A stretch of 64,000 bases of DNA, from NCBI GenBank assembly GCA_013815325.1, contig JACDGM010000001.1, forward strand, positions 33,500 through 97,499. Direction: 5' to 3'. A model generated the notes under the pieces. It made no database searches. It was not told the origin of the DNA and saw only the letters and a program-made list of their open reading frames with translations. This stretch comes from Chthoniobacterales bacterium (GTDB lineage Bacteria; Verrucomicrobiota; Verrucomicrobiia; Chthoniobacterales; UBA10450). Below, piece after piece: positions 38,206-48,628 of this stretch. A program made the translations under genes and the position numbers. How positions within the stretch are numbered: the stretch's first letter is position 1; each line of letters starts with the position of its first letter.

Positions 38206-39522
38206 TCAAACCTGGGCTTCCGATTTTCGTCGCGGCGGCCAGAAGTTGCTGAGCACGATGAGGAGGAAGCTCCCGAATTCCAGCGGCCGCACCCAGGCCG
38301 GTAACGCATAGAGCGAAAGGGTGGGATCGCCCAGATTCAATCCCGTCGCGTAGCTCAGCGGCACCACGGCCAGGAGGGCCACGCTACGGCGAGTCGGCTT
38401 TGCCGCCACAAAGGGGACGAGCCAGACCAGATACCAGGGATTGAGCACGGGCGAGAGCAGAAAAAACGCAAGCAATACATCGGCCACCGGCGCCTCCTCC
38501 AGGCTCTGCTTTTGCCTGGCCCACCGTGCAAACAAGAGAACCGCGATCAAGGTGAAAACGACCAGCCAGAGGAGGCGCGCCGCGCTCGTCCCGCAGAGTC
38601 CGGCGAGGAGCGCGAAGCCTAACGAATTGAATTCGAAATGACCCGCCATTGCATGCAAGCCTGGCCATTCCACCGACGACCCGAGCGCAAGCAGGGGCGC
38701 GTAAATCAAACCCAAGGCAGCCAAAAAACCCGGAAGGACGAGCATCGGCCGCCGCCAGGCGAGGAACGGGATGGCGAAGATCGCGAAAATCTTTGCGCCG
38801 ACTGCGACGCCCGCGAGCGCTCCGGCGAGGAGCCAGCGTTGGCGGCGCGCAAAAACCCAGGCCATCACGAGCCAGAGCAAGGCCCACGCTTCGGGATGAG
38901 CGTGAAACGCATTCTCCGTCACGACCAAGGGGCACCAACCATAGAACCAGGCCGCCGCCCGCCCGCCGCAGACCGTCAGGAGGAGGAGAATCCCCAAATC
39001 GATGAGCAGAAGAAACAGCTTAAGGGTAAACAGAGATCCGGGAGCGACGGCGGCAGAAGCAGCGAAAAGGAGCTGCGTCACCGGCGCGTAGATCGTCGTT
39101 AGGTGGGGATTGTTGATCTCGTTGAGCGCCTTTTCGATTCCGGGAGGCCGTTGCTCAACGACCGAAAAAAATTCGATTGGCGCGTGATCGTAAGGCGAGC
39201 CGTCCTGAATCGTGCGCCATCCATCCCAAAGGTAGCGCTGGTAGTCATCTTCAAGGGTTGGGGTCGCCCACAAGCCGCAGACGCGAAACGCGAGCGCCGT
39301 CGCCACAATCCAGCGGTTGGCCGGCCAACCGCCGGTCGCGATGTGCAAAAACCAGGCGCAGCTGATCCATCCCACCGCTTGCGCCGTCCACCAAACGGCG
39401 AGGGAAAGACGGCCGGGAGCCAGCGAACAGAAGGACAGAATCGCATAGGCGGCCAAAGCGAGGCCGAAAGGAAATATCGATCGCGGCAGAGCTTTCTGCG
39501 CAACCGGTGGGCTCTCCGTCAT
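38206..39522 (-). CDS. Polytopic membrane protein, DUF2029/mannosyltransferase-like
   Basis: TLEDDYQRYLWDGWRTIQDGSPYDHAP; repeated hydrophobic segments; LLSPVLNPWYLVWLVPF. Confidence 0.7.
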   Translation of the reverse strand: MTESPPVAQKALPRSIFPFGLALAAYAILSFCSLAPGRLSLAVWWTAQAVGWISCAWFLHIATGGWPANRWIVATALAFRVCGLWATPTLEDDYQRYLWDGWRTIQDGSPYDHAPIEFFSVVEQRPPGIEKALNEINNPHLTTIYAPVTQLLFAASAAVAPGSLFTLKLFLLLIDLGILLLLTVCGGRAAAWFYGWCPLVVTENAFHAHPEAWALLWLVMAWVFARRQRWLLAGALAGVAVGAKIFAIFAIPFLAWRRPMLVLPGFLAALGLIYAPLLALGSSVEWPGLHAMAGHFEFNSLGFALLAGLCGTSAARLLWLVVFTLIAVLLFARWARQKQSLEEAPVADVLLAFFLLSPVLNPWYLVWLVPFVAAKPTRRSVALLAVVPLSYATGLNLGDPTLSLYALPAWVRPLEFGSFLLIVLSNFWPPRRKSEAQV

Positions 39523-39689
39523 CGTAACAGGCTAACTCCACTTGTCGTTAGGGGCACGGTTTGTAGACGCTTCTCTCAACGCGACGCCCTGCTCGCCGGC
39601 TCGTCCGGCAACGGCTCAATTGAAACCGCCCGAAAAGCGTGGCCTAACGAGTTATCCTTTAAGGCGTGAGTTATAGAGTAACAGTTTGT

Positions 39690-40157
39690 TCAGATTGGCG
39701 CGGTTGAATAAATGTACGGCTCCGGCAACTGAAAGGCGCTGCGAATCAATTCGATCCTGGGCGGCGCGTCCTCGCTCACGATCACTTCCACGACGTCGAA
39801 GCGAAAAAGGATGTCGGGATTGCCTAACAAACGCAGCCAGGCGAATGCGCCTAACGAAATCCGGCGCTGCTTCTGCCGATTCACCGCTTCGAGCGGCCGC
39901 CCGAAATCTTCCCGAGTGCGTGTTTTCACCTCGACGAAAACAAGCGTGTCGCCGTCGCGGCAGACGAGATCGATCTCGCCGCCGTGCCGCCCGCGGAAAT
40001 TGCGATAAAGGATCTTGAATCGATTCCGGCGCAGAAACCGCCCGGCCAGTTTTTCGCCGTGCACCCCGAGCCGCAGATGCTCCGGGTTAGAACGCGAAAA
40101 GCGGTTGCGCCACCGGCTCAAATGACCGGCGATGAATAGGACAAGGCCCGTGCTCAT
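39690..40157 (-). CDS. YraN/UPF0102 family nuclease-like protein
   Basis: GEKLAGRFLRRNRFKILYRNFRGRHGGEIDLVCRDGDTLVFVEVKTR. Confidence 0.9.
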   Translation of the reverse strand: MSTGLVLFIAGHLSRWRNRFSRSNPEHLRLGVHGEKLAGRFLRRNRFKILYRNFRGRHGGEIDLVCRDGDTLVFVEVKTRTREDFGRPLEAVNRQKQRRISLGAFAWLRLLGNPDILFRFDVVEVIVSEDAPPRIELIRSAFQLPEPYIYSTAPI

Positions 40158-40713
40158 GAAGTCTCTGGAGATGCAGCTCGGTCCCGTAGCCTTTGTGCCG
40201 GCTGAAGCAATACTCCGGAAATCGCGCGCAGAATTCCCGCATCAGCCGATCGCGCGTCACTTTCGCGATCACGCTCGCCGCCGCGATACTGAAGCTCAGG
40301 CAGTCTCCTTCGATAATCGCGGTTTGCGGGAGAGGGAAGGGGGAAACGGGCAGACCATCGATGAGGACGTGGTCTGGCGTCATCGTTAGGCCGGCGAGCG
40401 CGATGCGCATCGCCGCGTGCGACGCCCGCAGGATGTTGATGCGGTCGATCTCGAGATTATCGACCACGCCGACCGCCCAGACGATCTCGGCATGATTCGT
40501 TAGGTAATGATAGATGTCTTCGCGCAGCTCCGGTGAAAGCTGCTTCGAATCTTTTAATTTCCGGTGCCGGAAACGTTCCGGCAAAATGGCCGCCGCCGCT
40601 ACGACCGGCCCGGCAAGGGCGCCGCGGCCAGCCTCATCGATCCCGGCGATCCGGGCGATGCCGATCGCGCGCAGCTTCTTTTCATGGCGGAATCCACAGC
40701 GGCGATAATACAT
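40087..40713 (-). CDS. rnhB: Ribonuclease HII
   Basis: IAGIDEAGRGALAGPVVAAAAIL; IIEGDCLSFSIAAASVIAKVTRDRLM; ORF 40087-40764, start uncertain. Confidence 0.95.
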   Translation of the reverse strand: MYYRRCGFRHEKKLRAIGIARIAGIDEAGRGALAGPVVAAAAILPERFRHRKLKDSKQLSPELREDIYHYLTNHAEIVWAVGVVDNLEIDRINILRASHAAMRIALAGLTMTPDHVLIDGLPVSPFPLPQTAIIEGDCLSFSIAAASVIAKVTRDRLMREFCARFPEYCFSRHKGYGTELHLQRLHEHGPCPIHRRSFEPVAQPLFAF

Positions 40714-40780
40714 TGAGAGAGTGAATGATTGAGTTATCGGGCGATTGAGGCAATCCCAAATCACTCACTCACTCAATCAC

Positions 40781-41119
40781 TCATTCTCTTACCGCCGTCG
40801 CTTCCTTGCCCTTGCGATTGCGCAGGTAATTGAGCTTCGCCCGGCGGGCGCGGCCTTGCTTTTCCACTTCCACCTTCGCGATGCGCGGGGAATGAATCGG
40901 GAAGACGCGCTCGACCCCTTCGCCGTAGGAAATGCGCCGGACGGTAAACGACTGATTCAAGCCGGTGCCTTTGCGGCCGATCACGATCCCGGCGAAAATC
41001 TGGATGCGCTCCTTATCCCCTTCGCGCACGCGGGTGTGCACCCGCACCCCGTCGCCGACCTTGAATTTGGTTACGTCGGTTTTCTGCTGCTCTTTGGCGA
41101 TGGTGTCGATGATGTTCAT
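40781..41119 (-). CDS. rplS: 50S ribosomal protein L19
   Basis: VKVGDGVRVHTRVREGDKERIQIFAGIVIGRKG..FTVRRISYGEGVERVFPIHSPRI..RARRAKLNYLR. Confidence 0.97.
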   Translation of the reverse strand: MNIIDTIAKEQQKTDVTKFKVGDGVRVHTRVREGDKERIQIFAGIVIGRKGTGLNQSFTVRRISYGEGVERVFPIHSPRIAKVEVEKQGRARRAKLNYLRNRKGKEATAVRE

Positions 41120-41323
41120 AGCGCGGTTTCCTCCCAGAATCAGGAATGTCCATTTTCAATCGGCTCCTGGGCAAAATCAACCGCGAATGTCCTTCCTCCA
41201 CTCGTGCTCGTGACTCGTGATGGGACGATTTCCTTCGAATAAGGGCACGAGCACGAATAAGAGCACGAGCCCGCTGCGGATCGGTTGAGCTTTGGCGTTC
41301 GCCCGCTATAGTCACGCTCCACT

Positions 41324-41397
41324 GCGCCCGTAGCTCAACTGGATAGAGTGACAGCCTCCGAAGCTGTAGGTTGCGCGTTCGAGCCGCGCCGGGCGCA
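41324..41397 (+). tRNA. tRNA-Arg (anticodon CCG)
   Basis: gcgcccgtagctcaactggatagagtgacagcctccgaagctgtaggttgcgcgttcgagccgcgccgggcgca; acceptor GCGCCCG/CGGGCGC, anticodon loop CTCCGAA. Confidence 0.95.
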
Positions 41398-41409
41398 CGT
41401 TCCGCTGCC

Positions 41410-41889
41410 AATCTGCAAGAAATGTTTGCCTCCCTGGCAGACTTATTGAAAGCCTCACTGGTGGGCTCAGCATTGGCTCCTGGAAGGGGACGGCCAGGTC
41501 TCTATGACACGAGCAACTTGACCATCGGTCTGAGCAACCGAAGCACGACCTTTCCCGGAGCGATTCGGGGTAAGGCGGTTCTCTCACAAGATCGGGAGCG
41601 GCGGCTAACTCTTACACGGTCTAACTCCTACCCGGGAGGCACGACGGTCGCAGGCGGAGAGCTGGTGGTAAACAACAGGACGACCTCCGCCGCGATCCTC
41701 GGAACCTTCAGCAACCTTTCCGACGGCGCGACGGTCACCATCGACGGAACAATTAAGCCAACTACGAAGAGTGGGAACGACCTGACCTTGACCGTAGTGC
41801 TGTACCACACCGCTTTCAGCCTGGCGCCACGCGCGTCGCCAACCGGCGTGAGAAACTTTGTCGCCAAGACGGCCGAAGGCGACAGTTAG
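41410..41889 (+). pseudogene. Remnant of autotransporter-associated beta-strand repeat protein
   Basis: SNRSTTFPGAIR..LTLTRSNSYPGGTTVAGGELVVNN..GNDLTLTVV; similar to NNRSTTFSGVIQ..NTYSGGTTVSEGTLTIGN in the ORF at 48629-50391; no proper start, directly follows tRNA-Arg. Confidence 0.65.
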
Positions 41890-41898
41890 GATGCTCTG

Positions 41899-42228
41899 TC
41901 AGGCGAGCGCGGCGAGCCGGCTGAGCAGGTCTTTCTTGCTTGTCATGCCAGTAACCTGGTCGCGCAACTGGCCATCCTTGAAAAAAAGAAGTGTCGGAAT
42001 CGCGCGGACGTTATATCGCAAGGAGAGGCTTTGGTTGTTGTCCACGTTGACTTTTGCAACCTTCACGCTGCCCGCTTTTTCCTTCGCGATCTCGTCCAGG
42101 ATCGGCGCAATCATTTTGCACGGACCGCACCATTCCGCCCAGAAGTCGACCAGCACCGGCTGGGAACTTTTGGTTACTTCGTCGTCAAAATTTGCTTCGT
42201 CGATTGTTACCGCAGCAGAGTCTTCCAT
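41899..42228 (-). CDS. trxA: Thioredoxin
   Basis: VLVDFWAEWCGPCKMIAPILDEIA; YNVRAIPTLLFFKDG. Confidence 0.96.
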   Translation of the reverse strand: MEDSAAVTIDEANFDDEVTKSSQPVLVDFWAEWCGPCKMIAPILDEIAKEKAGSVKVAKVNVDNNQSLSLRYNVRAIPTLLFFKDGQLRDQVTGMTSKKDLLSRLAALA

Positions 42229-42235
42229 GATTTTT

Positions 42236-42778
42236 TTAAGAGAAATAAGTCCAGAGTTGAATGAGCAAGGTGAGCGCGGAAACGCCGAGCAACGCCCAGC
42301 AAAAGGTTGCTGGCACCGACTCAACTAACGCTGCCGGAGGCGGACTCGCAACTGAGAGAGGCGCGGCGCGCATCCCGCCGCCCGGCGGAGCGCTGGATGG
42401 TTGAATGTTGCTCAGCCTCACCGTCGCCTTCATCGGCGAATCCTGGGTGACCGCGACCCGCGCTGTCTCCTTGCGCGGGCCGGCGGCGCTTGCGCGATCG
42501 GCGGTATCCAGCGCCGGAGGTGGAATGCCGAGTCTCTGTGGAGTCGCAGGCGCCACTAACGGAGGTGCGGGCGGTGGCGCCGGTGTGGAGGCCTCGGGTA
42601 CCGGCGGCAGGCGAGCGGGCGCCGCCGAGGGGGGACGCACCGGCACTGCTCCTGCGCCGGGAGGACGGCTCGGCAAATTGATTCGCGGCGTCTCTTTCTC
42701 ACCCTCGGGAGTCGACGGCGTCGGCTGGGGCAATGTGATGCGGACGGTCTCCTTTTTCGGTTCGTTCAAATCGGCCAT
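42236..42778 (-). CDS. Proline-rich hypothetical protein with C-terminal TM segment
   Basis: 180-aa ORF, low-complexity P/A-rich, ends FCWALLGVSALTLLIQLWTYFS. Confidence 0.6.
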   Translation of the reverse strand: MADLNEPKKETVRITLPQPTPSTPEGEKETPRINLPSRPPGAGAVPVRPPSAAPARLPPVPEASTPAPPPAPPLVAPATPQRLGIPPPALDTADRASAAGPRKETARVAVTQDSPMKATVRLSNIQPSSAPPGGGMRAAPLSVASPPPAALVESVPATFCWALLGVSALTLLIQLWTYFS

Positions 42779-42859
42779 GTATTAACCTAGAATCTCACTC
42801 GCGAAATTACGAGGCTCTTCTCTGCGCAACACTCAGCAGCCTGTCGATCTTCCCATCCA

Positions 42860-44245
42860 TCAAGCGAGCAGATCGTAGCCGCGAGCTCCGCGGATTTTTC
42901 GCCTAACGAATTCCCCGACTGGCGCCGCCTCCGCAAGGATGACGCGCGGATCAACTTCCGGCGCATCGGCTTCCGTGCGCGCGATCAACGGCTGATCGAC
43001 GAGCAAACGCAGCTCGCGCCCGACCTGCGCCGCGGCGATCTCGCGCGCGATCTTTTGTTGCAGCGTCATGGCCCGGCGATAGCGCGCATTTTTCAGCGCA
43101 GCCGGGATCTGCCCCGGCATCTTCGCCGCGCGCGAGCCTTCCTCTTGCGAATATTTGAAAATCCCGAGCCGCTCGAAACGCACGCGCTCGATGAACTCAA
43201 GGAGCGCTTCAAATTCTGCTTCCGTCTCGCCTGGAAAACCAACGATGAAAGTCGTGCGCAAGGCGATTCCGGGAATGCCGCTTCGCAGCCTAACGATCAA
43301 ATCTTCGATGTGCGCGCGCGAAGTCTCGCGCCGCATCCGGCCGAGCATCGCTTCATCGATATGCTGGAGCGGCATGTCGATGTAGCGCGCGACTTTGCGG
43401 CACTGCGCCATCGTCGCGATGAGCTCGTCGCTCCAGTGCGCCGGATGGGTGTAAAGCAAGCGCACCCAAAAATCACCCTCGACGTCTTCCATTGCGCGGA
43501 GCAGCGCCGTGAGCGTGAGCCCGCGCGAAGAATCGAGCGGCTGGCGCGGACCGGCTTTTTGCGCCCAAAGATCCATCCCGTAATAAGTGGTGTCCTGGCT
43601 GATGAGATTGATCTCTTTCACACCCTCCGCGACGAGGCTGCGCGTCTCAGCGAGGACGGACTCGGGCGGCCGGCTGCGATGCCGCCCGCGCATCTGCGGA
43701 ATGACGCAGAAGCTGCATGGATGATTGCAGCCTTCCGCGATCTTCAGGTAAGCGCTGTGCGCGGGTGTGAGGCGGAAGCGCGGGGTGTCCCAATCGGGAA
43801 TGTAAGTCGGCCGCGCAGTGACCAGATTGAGCGGCGGCAAGCTGGAAGCTTGCGCTGTCACGCGCTCGATGATCGTCCCTAACTCGCTCACTTGATCGAG
43901 CCCGATGAAAGCATCCACTTCCGGCAATTGCGCGCGCAGCTCCGCCGCGAAACGCTGCGACATGCAGCCGCTCACGATCAGCTTTTGGTGCGGCCTTTGC
44001 GCGAGACCACGCTGCTGGTGCGCTTCGAGAATCGCGTCAATCGATTCCTCTTTCGCGGAATCGATAAAGGCGCAGGTGTTGACCACGAGCACATCAGCCT
44101 CCTCGGCGTGCGGGGTGATTCTCATTCCGCGCGCACGTACGCTCCCGAGCATGATCTCGGCATCGACCAGGTTTTTGGCGCAGCCGAGGCTGACCATGCC
44201 CACAGTCGTTAGGCGACTGCTCGCCGCGCGCTCTGCCTGCTTCAC
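42860..44245 (-). CDS. rimO: Ribosomal protein S12 methylthiotransferase RimO
   Basis: VGMVSLGCAKNLVDAEIMLGSV; KIAEGCNHPCSFCVIPQMRGRHRSRP. Confidence 0.93.
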   Translation of the reverse strand: MKQAERAASSRLTTVGMVSLGCAKNLVDAEIMLGSVRARGMRITPHAEEADVLVVNTCAFIDSAKEESIDAILEAHQQRGLAQRPHQKLIVSGCMSQRFAAELRAQLPEVDAFIGLDQVSELGTIIERVTAQASSLPPLNLVTARPTYIPDWDTPRFRLTPAHSAYLKIAEGCNHPCSFCVIPQMRGRHRSRPPESVLAETRSLVAEGVKEINLISQDTTYYGMDLWAQKAGPRQPLDSSRGLTLTALLRAMEDVEGDFWVRLLYTHPAHWSDELIATMAQCRKVARYIDMPLQHIDEAMLGRMRRETSRAHIEDLIVRLRSGIPGIALRTTFIVGFPGETEAEFEALLEFIERVRFERLGIFKYSQEEGSRAAKMPGQIPAALKNARYRRAMTLQQKIAREIAAAQVGRELRLLVDQPLIARTEADAPEVDPRVILAEAAPVGEFVRRKIRGARGYDLLA

Positions 44246-44922
44246 CGGCGCTCCCCTGCCGCGGAAAGGTTAGGCGGCGGGCTTGACGCCGAATCTTCCG
44301 GATGGACCGGTTGCGCGCGCCGCACTTCCGGTTCGGCTGGCGCGAGAGTCGCTGACGGGAGAGGCGTGGTCACCTGTGTCCCTCCCGGTTCGCTCGCCGG
44401 CGTGTCATCCACCGGCTCGGCCCGTGGCGCCACGATCGTGCCCGGCGTCGGCGTGAGCGGCCCCGGCGTCGTCGAAACAGCAGAGGCGGCCGGGCTTCCC
44501 GCGCTCCCCTGCGGTGGCGTGATCCGCTGAAGATTGAGGAAAAACTTGACCAGATACAGTCCGATTATGAGCACGGCCACCGCGATAATGAACGGAAGGA
44601 TCGACGGGCCTTTACGCGATTGCCGGCGCACAATCGGCGGCGGCGCAGAGGGCCCGCTCTCCTGCAAATACGAATAGCCATCCACCGTCACCCGGTCGGA
44701 GATTTCAAACGCATCCAGATAGGGAGTCACATCGACATCGAGAAACTTGCCATAAATGAGAAGGAACCCTTTCGCGTAAGCGAGATTGGCGAAGCTGGAG
44801 AAATCCTCCTGCTCAATTTCCTGAATGCGCGAGGGACGGATCTTGGTCACACGTGAGGCCTCTTCGAGCGTGATCTTTCTGGCGAGACGCGCCTGCTGTA
44901 ATTTTTTGCCGAGCGGTTCCAT
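44242..44922 (-). CDS. RodZ-like helix-turn-helix membrane protein
   Basis: LGKKLQQARLARKITLEEASRVTKIRPSRIQEIEQEDFSSFANLAYAKGFLLIYGKFL; TM ILPFIIAVAVLIIGLYLVKFFL. Confidence 0.8.
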   Translation of the reverse strand: MEPLGKKLQQARLARKITLEEASRVTKIRPSRIQEIEQEDFSSFANLAYAKGFLLIYGKFLDVDVTPYLDAFEISDRVTVDGYSYLQESGPSAPPPIVRRQSRKGPSILPFIIAVAVLIIGLYLVKFFLNLQRITPPQGSAGSPAASAVSTTPGPLTPTPGTIVAPRAEPVDDTPASEPGGTQVTTPLPSATLAPAEPEVRRAQPVHPEDSASSPPPNLSAAGERR

Positions 44923-44936
44923 CGGAATCGGCGGGG

Positions 44937-47369
44937 TCAGACGGCGGCGTCGAGATCGACGAGAATCTCACGCGGCTTCGCGCCTTCGCCGGGTCCCAAT
45001 ATGCCGCGCTGCTCGAGAATATCAACGATCCGGGCGGCCCGCGTATAACCAAGGCGGAGGCGGCGTTGCAGGAGGGAAGTCGAAGCGCGTTTTTCCTGGC
45101 GGATGATTTCGAGGCATTTCTCGACCAGCTCTTCGTCTTCGTCGGTTACGTCCTCGTTAGGCGCGCCGCTCGCTTCCATGCGCTCGTGCATCGCGAGGTC
45201 GAAGGCGGGGGTGCTTTGGGCAGAAACAAAATCGACGAGGCGGCCGATCTCGTCGTCCGTCACGAGCACGCCCTGGGCGCGGATGAGACGCGAAGTGCTC
45301 GGTGGGAGATAAAGCATGTCCCCCTGGCCTAACAATCGATCAGCGCCGTTTTCATCGAGGATGACGCGGCTGTCGATTTTGCTTGCGACTTGGAAGGCGA
45401 TCCGGCTCGGGATGTTCGCCTTGATAACGCCGGTGATGACATCGGCGCGCGGAGTTTGCGTGGCGACGATGAGATGGATGCCGGCGGCCCGCGCCATTTG
45501 CGTGATGCGCGCGATCGCGCTTTCGACGTCGGCCGGCGCCGTCTGCATGAGATCGGCCAGCTCGTCGATGATGATCACGATGTAGGGCATGTGATCGGGG
45601 ATGATGATCTCGTCGTCGCGCGGGACATTGATCGGCGGCGCTGCTTCGCTCGCCATCGCTTCCATCTCTCGCTCGGCATCAAAACCCTTGTCGGCGTCGA
45701 GTTCCTTCTGCGTTTTCTTCGGAGGGCGCGCGTTGAAGCTGGTGATGTTGCGCACCCCGGCTTTGGCGAAAATCTTGTAGCGCTTCTCCATTTCATCGAT
45801 CACCCAGCGCAAGGCGAGGAGCACCTTTTTCGGATCGGTCACGACCGGGATGACGAGATGAGGAAGCGTGTTGTAAACCTGCATCTCGACCACTTTGGGA
45901 TCGATCATGATGAAGCGGAGATGATCGGGTGTGAACCGGTAAAGCATGCTCGCGATGAGCGCGTTGATGCAGACGCTTTTGCCGCTGCCGGTGGTGCCCG
46001 CGACGAGCAGGTGCGGCATCTGCGCGAGATCGGCGATGATCGTTTTGCCGTAAACGTCCTTGCCCAGCGCGATCGGAAGTTTCGCGGTGCTCGCGTTCCA
46101 ATCTTCCGATTGCAACAGCTCGCGCAACGTGACCTTGACTTTGCGGCTGTTCGCCAGCTCGATGCCGACCGTGTCCTTGCCGGGAATAGGCGCGAGGATG
46201 TTGATCCGCTCCGCCCGGGTGGCGCGGGCGAGGTCGCGCTCCAGACTAACGATCTTATCCACGCGCACACCTTTGGCCGGATAGACTTCGTAGCGGGTGA
46301 TGGTCGGGCCTTTGGTGATGTCGCCGGCCGCCACTTGAATGCCGAATTGGCCTAACGTTTCAATGAGCGTCCGTTGAATTTCCGCCAGCTCGGCCGGATC
46401 GACGGCCATGCGGCCTTCGTTGTCATGCTCTTCGAGCAGGTCGATACCCGGCAGCTCGTAATTCTCGCCATCCCAATCGTTCGCCGTCGCGAGGCTGGGC
46501 GCGGACGCGGTTGATTTCTTTCCGCGCTCCAACTCCGCGAGAGACGGTTTTTTCTTTCCAGGCAAGGCGGCCGGCAGCGCGGTGGTATCGACGACTTTCG
46601 GCTCGGGACGATTGGCGAATTCCTCCGGCGTGGCGAGAGCACCTGCCGTCTCGGGAAGCGCCGCGCCCGTCTTGCGCAGCCTTTTCTCGAGAGCGCGCTG
46701 CTGTCTGGCGATCTGTTGCTGGCTGATCTCGATCTGGCCTTTCAAATCGGCGTGGCGCATCCGGCGGCGCAGCAACCAAAGCCGGAAGCCGACAAGCGCA
46801 CGTTTGCTCGCAAGGACGCTTTGCCTAACGAGATGGACCGGCCGCAGCCCGGTCATGAGTATTAGACTCGTTAGGTAAATGCCCGCGAGGACGATGACCG
46901 AGCCTTTGCCGAGAGCGAGGCGGAAAATATGGCGTCCGAAAAAATAACCGACCCAGCCGCCCGGTCCCTGGATTTTGAACTGGCGCCGCCAATCATGCAG
47001 AAACCAGGGCTGTAAATGGAGCAGGCAGGCGCCAGAAGCGATGAAGAGAATGATCCAGCCGAGCCGCCGGTTGACGCCCAGCTCGCCGTGAAAAAGCTTC
47101 GCCCCGCCGAAACCGAGAAGCGTCGCGGCGAGCAGATAGGAGGCGGCGCCGACGAGGAAGTAGCAAATGCCCGCGCCGACGGCCCCGAGCGGTCCGAGGA
47201 AATTTTGCGCGGGGCGATTCGGCGACGAGGTGGAGTTAAGAAGAGGAAACCAAGTCGGGATATCCTTCGGGACGTAGGAGATCAGGGCAAGGAAGAGCAG
47301 TGTGCCGATCCCGAGAAGAATCAGGGCGTAGACTTCGTTCCATGCATTTTGCTGAGTGCGTTTTGCCAC
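44937..47369 (-). CDS. ftsK: FtsK/SpoIIIE DNA translocase
   Basis: HLLVAGTTGSGKSVCINALIASMLYR; VIIIDELADLMQ; C-terminal gamma domain TSLLQRRLRLGYTRAARIVDILEQRGILGP. Confidence 0.95.
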   Translation of the reverse strand: MAKRTQQNAWNEVYALILLGIGTLLFLALISYVPKDIPTWFPLLNSTSSPNRPAQNFLGPLGAVGAGICYFLVGAASYLLAATLLGFGGAKLFHGELGVNRRLGWIILFIASGACLLHLQPWFLHDWRRQFKIQGPGGWVGYFFGRHIFRLALGKGSVIVLAGIYLTSLILMTGLRPVHLVRQSVLASKRALVGFRLWLLRRRMRHADLKGQIEISQQQIARQQRALEKRLRKTGAALPETAGALATPEEFANRPEPKVVDTTALPAALPGKKKPSLAELERGKKSTASAPSLATANDWDGENYELPGIDLLEEHDNEGRMAVDPAELAEIQRTLIETLGQFGIQVAAGDITKGPTITRYEVYPAKGVRVDKIVSLERDLARATRAERINILAPIPGKDTVGIELANSRKVKVTLRELLQSEDWNASTAKLPIALGKDVYGKTIIADLAQMPHLLVAGTTGSGKSVCINALIASMLYRFTPDHLRFIMIDPKVVEMQVYNTLPHLVIPVVTDPKKVLLALRWVIDEMEKRYKIFAKAGVRNITSFNARPPKKTQKELDADKGFDAEREMEAMASEAAPPINVPRDDEIIIPDHMPYIVIIIDELADLMQTAPADVESAIARITQMARAAGIHLIVATQTPRADVITGVIKANIPSRIAFQVASKIDSRVILDENGADRLLGQGDMLYLPPSTSRLIRAQGVLVTDDEIGRLVDFVSAQSTPAFDLAMHERMEASGAPNEDVTDEDEELVEKCLEIIRQEKRASTSLLQRRLRLGYTRAARIVDILEQRGILGPGEGAKPREILVDLDAAV

Positions 47370-47592
47370 CGCGCCTCATAGTAGCCACCAGCCGCCGCCT
47401 TTCAATGCCTCGTCGAAATGCCGGTGACGAATCGGGGTGCAACTCAATTTGCAGATGCGGTCGCGGGCCTAAATCGCAAGAGGGAACAAAAAAAGCGAGA
47501 CATTTTCCGTGTCCGTAATTTTTCCCTTTACATTGACCCGAGTTCCTTCTCATCCTCGTTAAATCATTAAAAGTGTCATCCCAAAAATAAGG

Positions 47593-48609
47593 TTGTATCC
47601 CAGACAAGACCCACCACCCGCCCGCCTTGCTCTGTTTTTAAGCGCGGGCCTGCTGATTTTGAGCGCCGCGCTCTGCCAGGCCCAAACCCCCACACCGACT
47701 CCGCCCCCGCCTGCCGAGCCAAACCCAATGCCCCCCTCCGCAGAACCGCTTCCGCCAGCCTATCAACCCTCGGATTATTCCACCGATATTACGACTTTAG
47801 AGCGTCTGCGCTTTACGCCCCCAGGCGGCGGGCGTTACCCGGCTGTGGTGGTCGCTCATACGGGTGGATACAAATACGGCGATGTTTATGGCGAACCGAG
47901 CCAGCGCTGGGCGGTAAAGACCTGGCCGATGCCGGCTTCCTCGTCTTTTCGATTGATTATCGCCTCGCGCCTCGGGGCCTAATCCTTAATCAGCACATTC
48001 ATGACAAGACCGCAGAAGGAATCGCTTCGGGCCGGCCTCCCCAGCAATCCAACGATCTCAAACAACAGATTCTGGCCGCAAAGTACGATGGCTCGTGCAA
48101 TGGCACCGTCTTTGTCCTCGGCGGGTCCGCCGGCGCGACTCATGCCCTTTGGTGCGCGCTCGATCCAGCCCCGACCGTCCATGGCTGGGGCGTCGCCACA
48201 TTACCCAAAGCAGTCGTCGGACTGTCCGGCCCTTATGACCTGTCCTCGCGCCAGGGAGATAATCCGGATGACGTGCAGGTCTTAGCCGCGGATGTCGATA
48301 ACTATACCAACACAAACGAGGACCCGCCCGGCTACACCTATCAGTATTCCGTTTCGCCCATCGAGCTTGTAGCCGCGGCGACAGGGATACCACCGATCCG
48401 GCTGTATACGACGGACGGTGATCCGGTGCCTCACCAGCAGGCCCGATGAGATGTATCCGGCTTTAGCGGCCAGAGGCGCGGATGTCGTTAAGGTCACTAT
48501 CCAAGGCAGCACTCTGCACGCCTTCGAGTACTGGCACACGATGAACCCCTCGACGGGCAAGTACGTAAGCAACGAGGTGATTGATTTCTTTAAGTCTCAT
48601 CTGCCGTAG
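47593..48609 (+). pseudogene. Secreted alpha/beta-hydrolase-like protein, frameshifted (about 47930 and 48440)
   Basis: AVVVAHTGGYKYGDVYGEPSQRW, then in other frames GTVFVLGGSAGATHALWCALDPAPTVHGWGVATLPKAVVGLSGPYDLS and MYPALAARGADVVKVTIQGSTLHAFEYWHTMNPSTGKYVSNEVIDFFKSHLP. Confidence 0.7.
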
Positions 48610-48628
48610 CCAGCGGGATCATACAGCC

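Noticed and set aside
40714-40794. gagtgaatgattgag / ctcactcactcaatcactcattctc repeat as a mobile element
   Set aside because: A short local inverted repeat between rplS and rnhB, best explained as an intergenic hairpin; no second copy seen.
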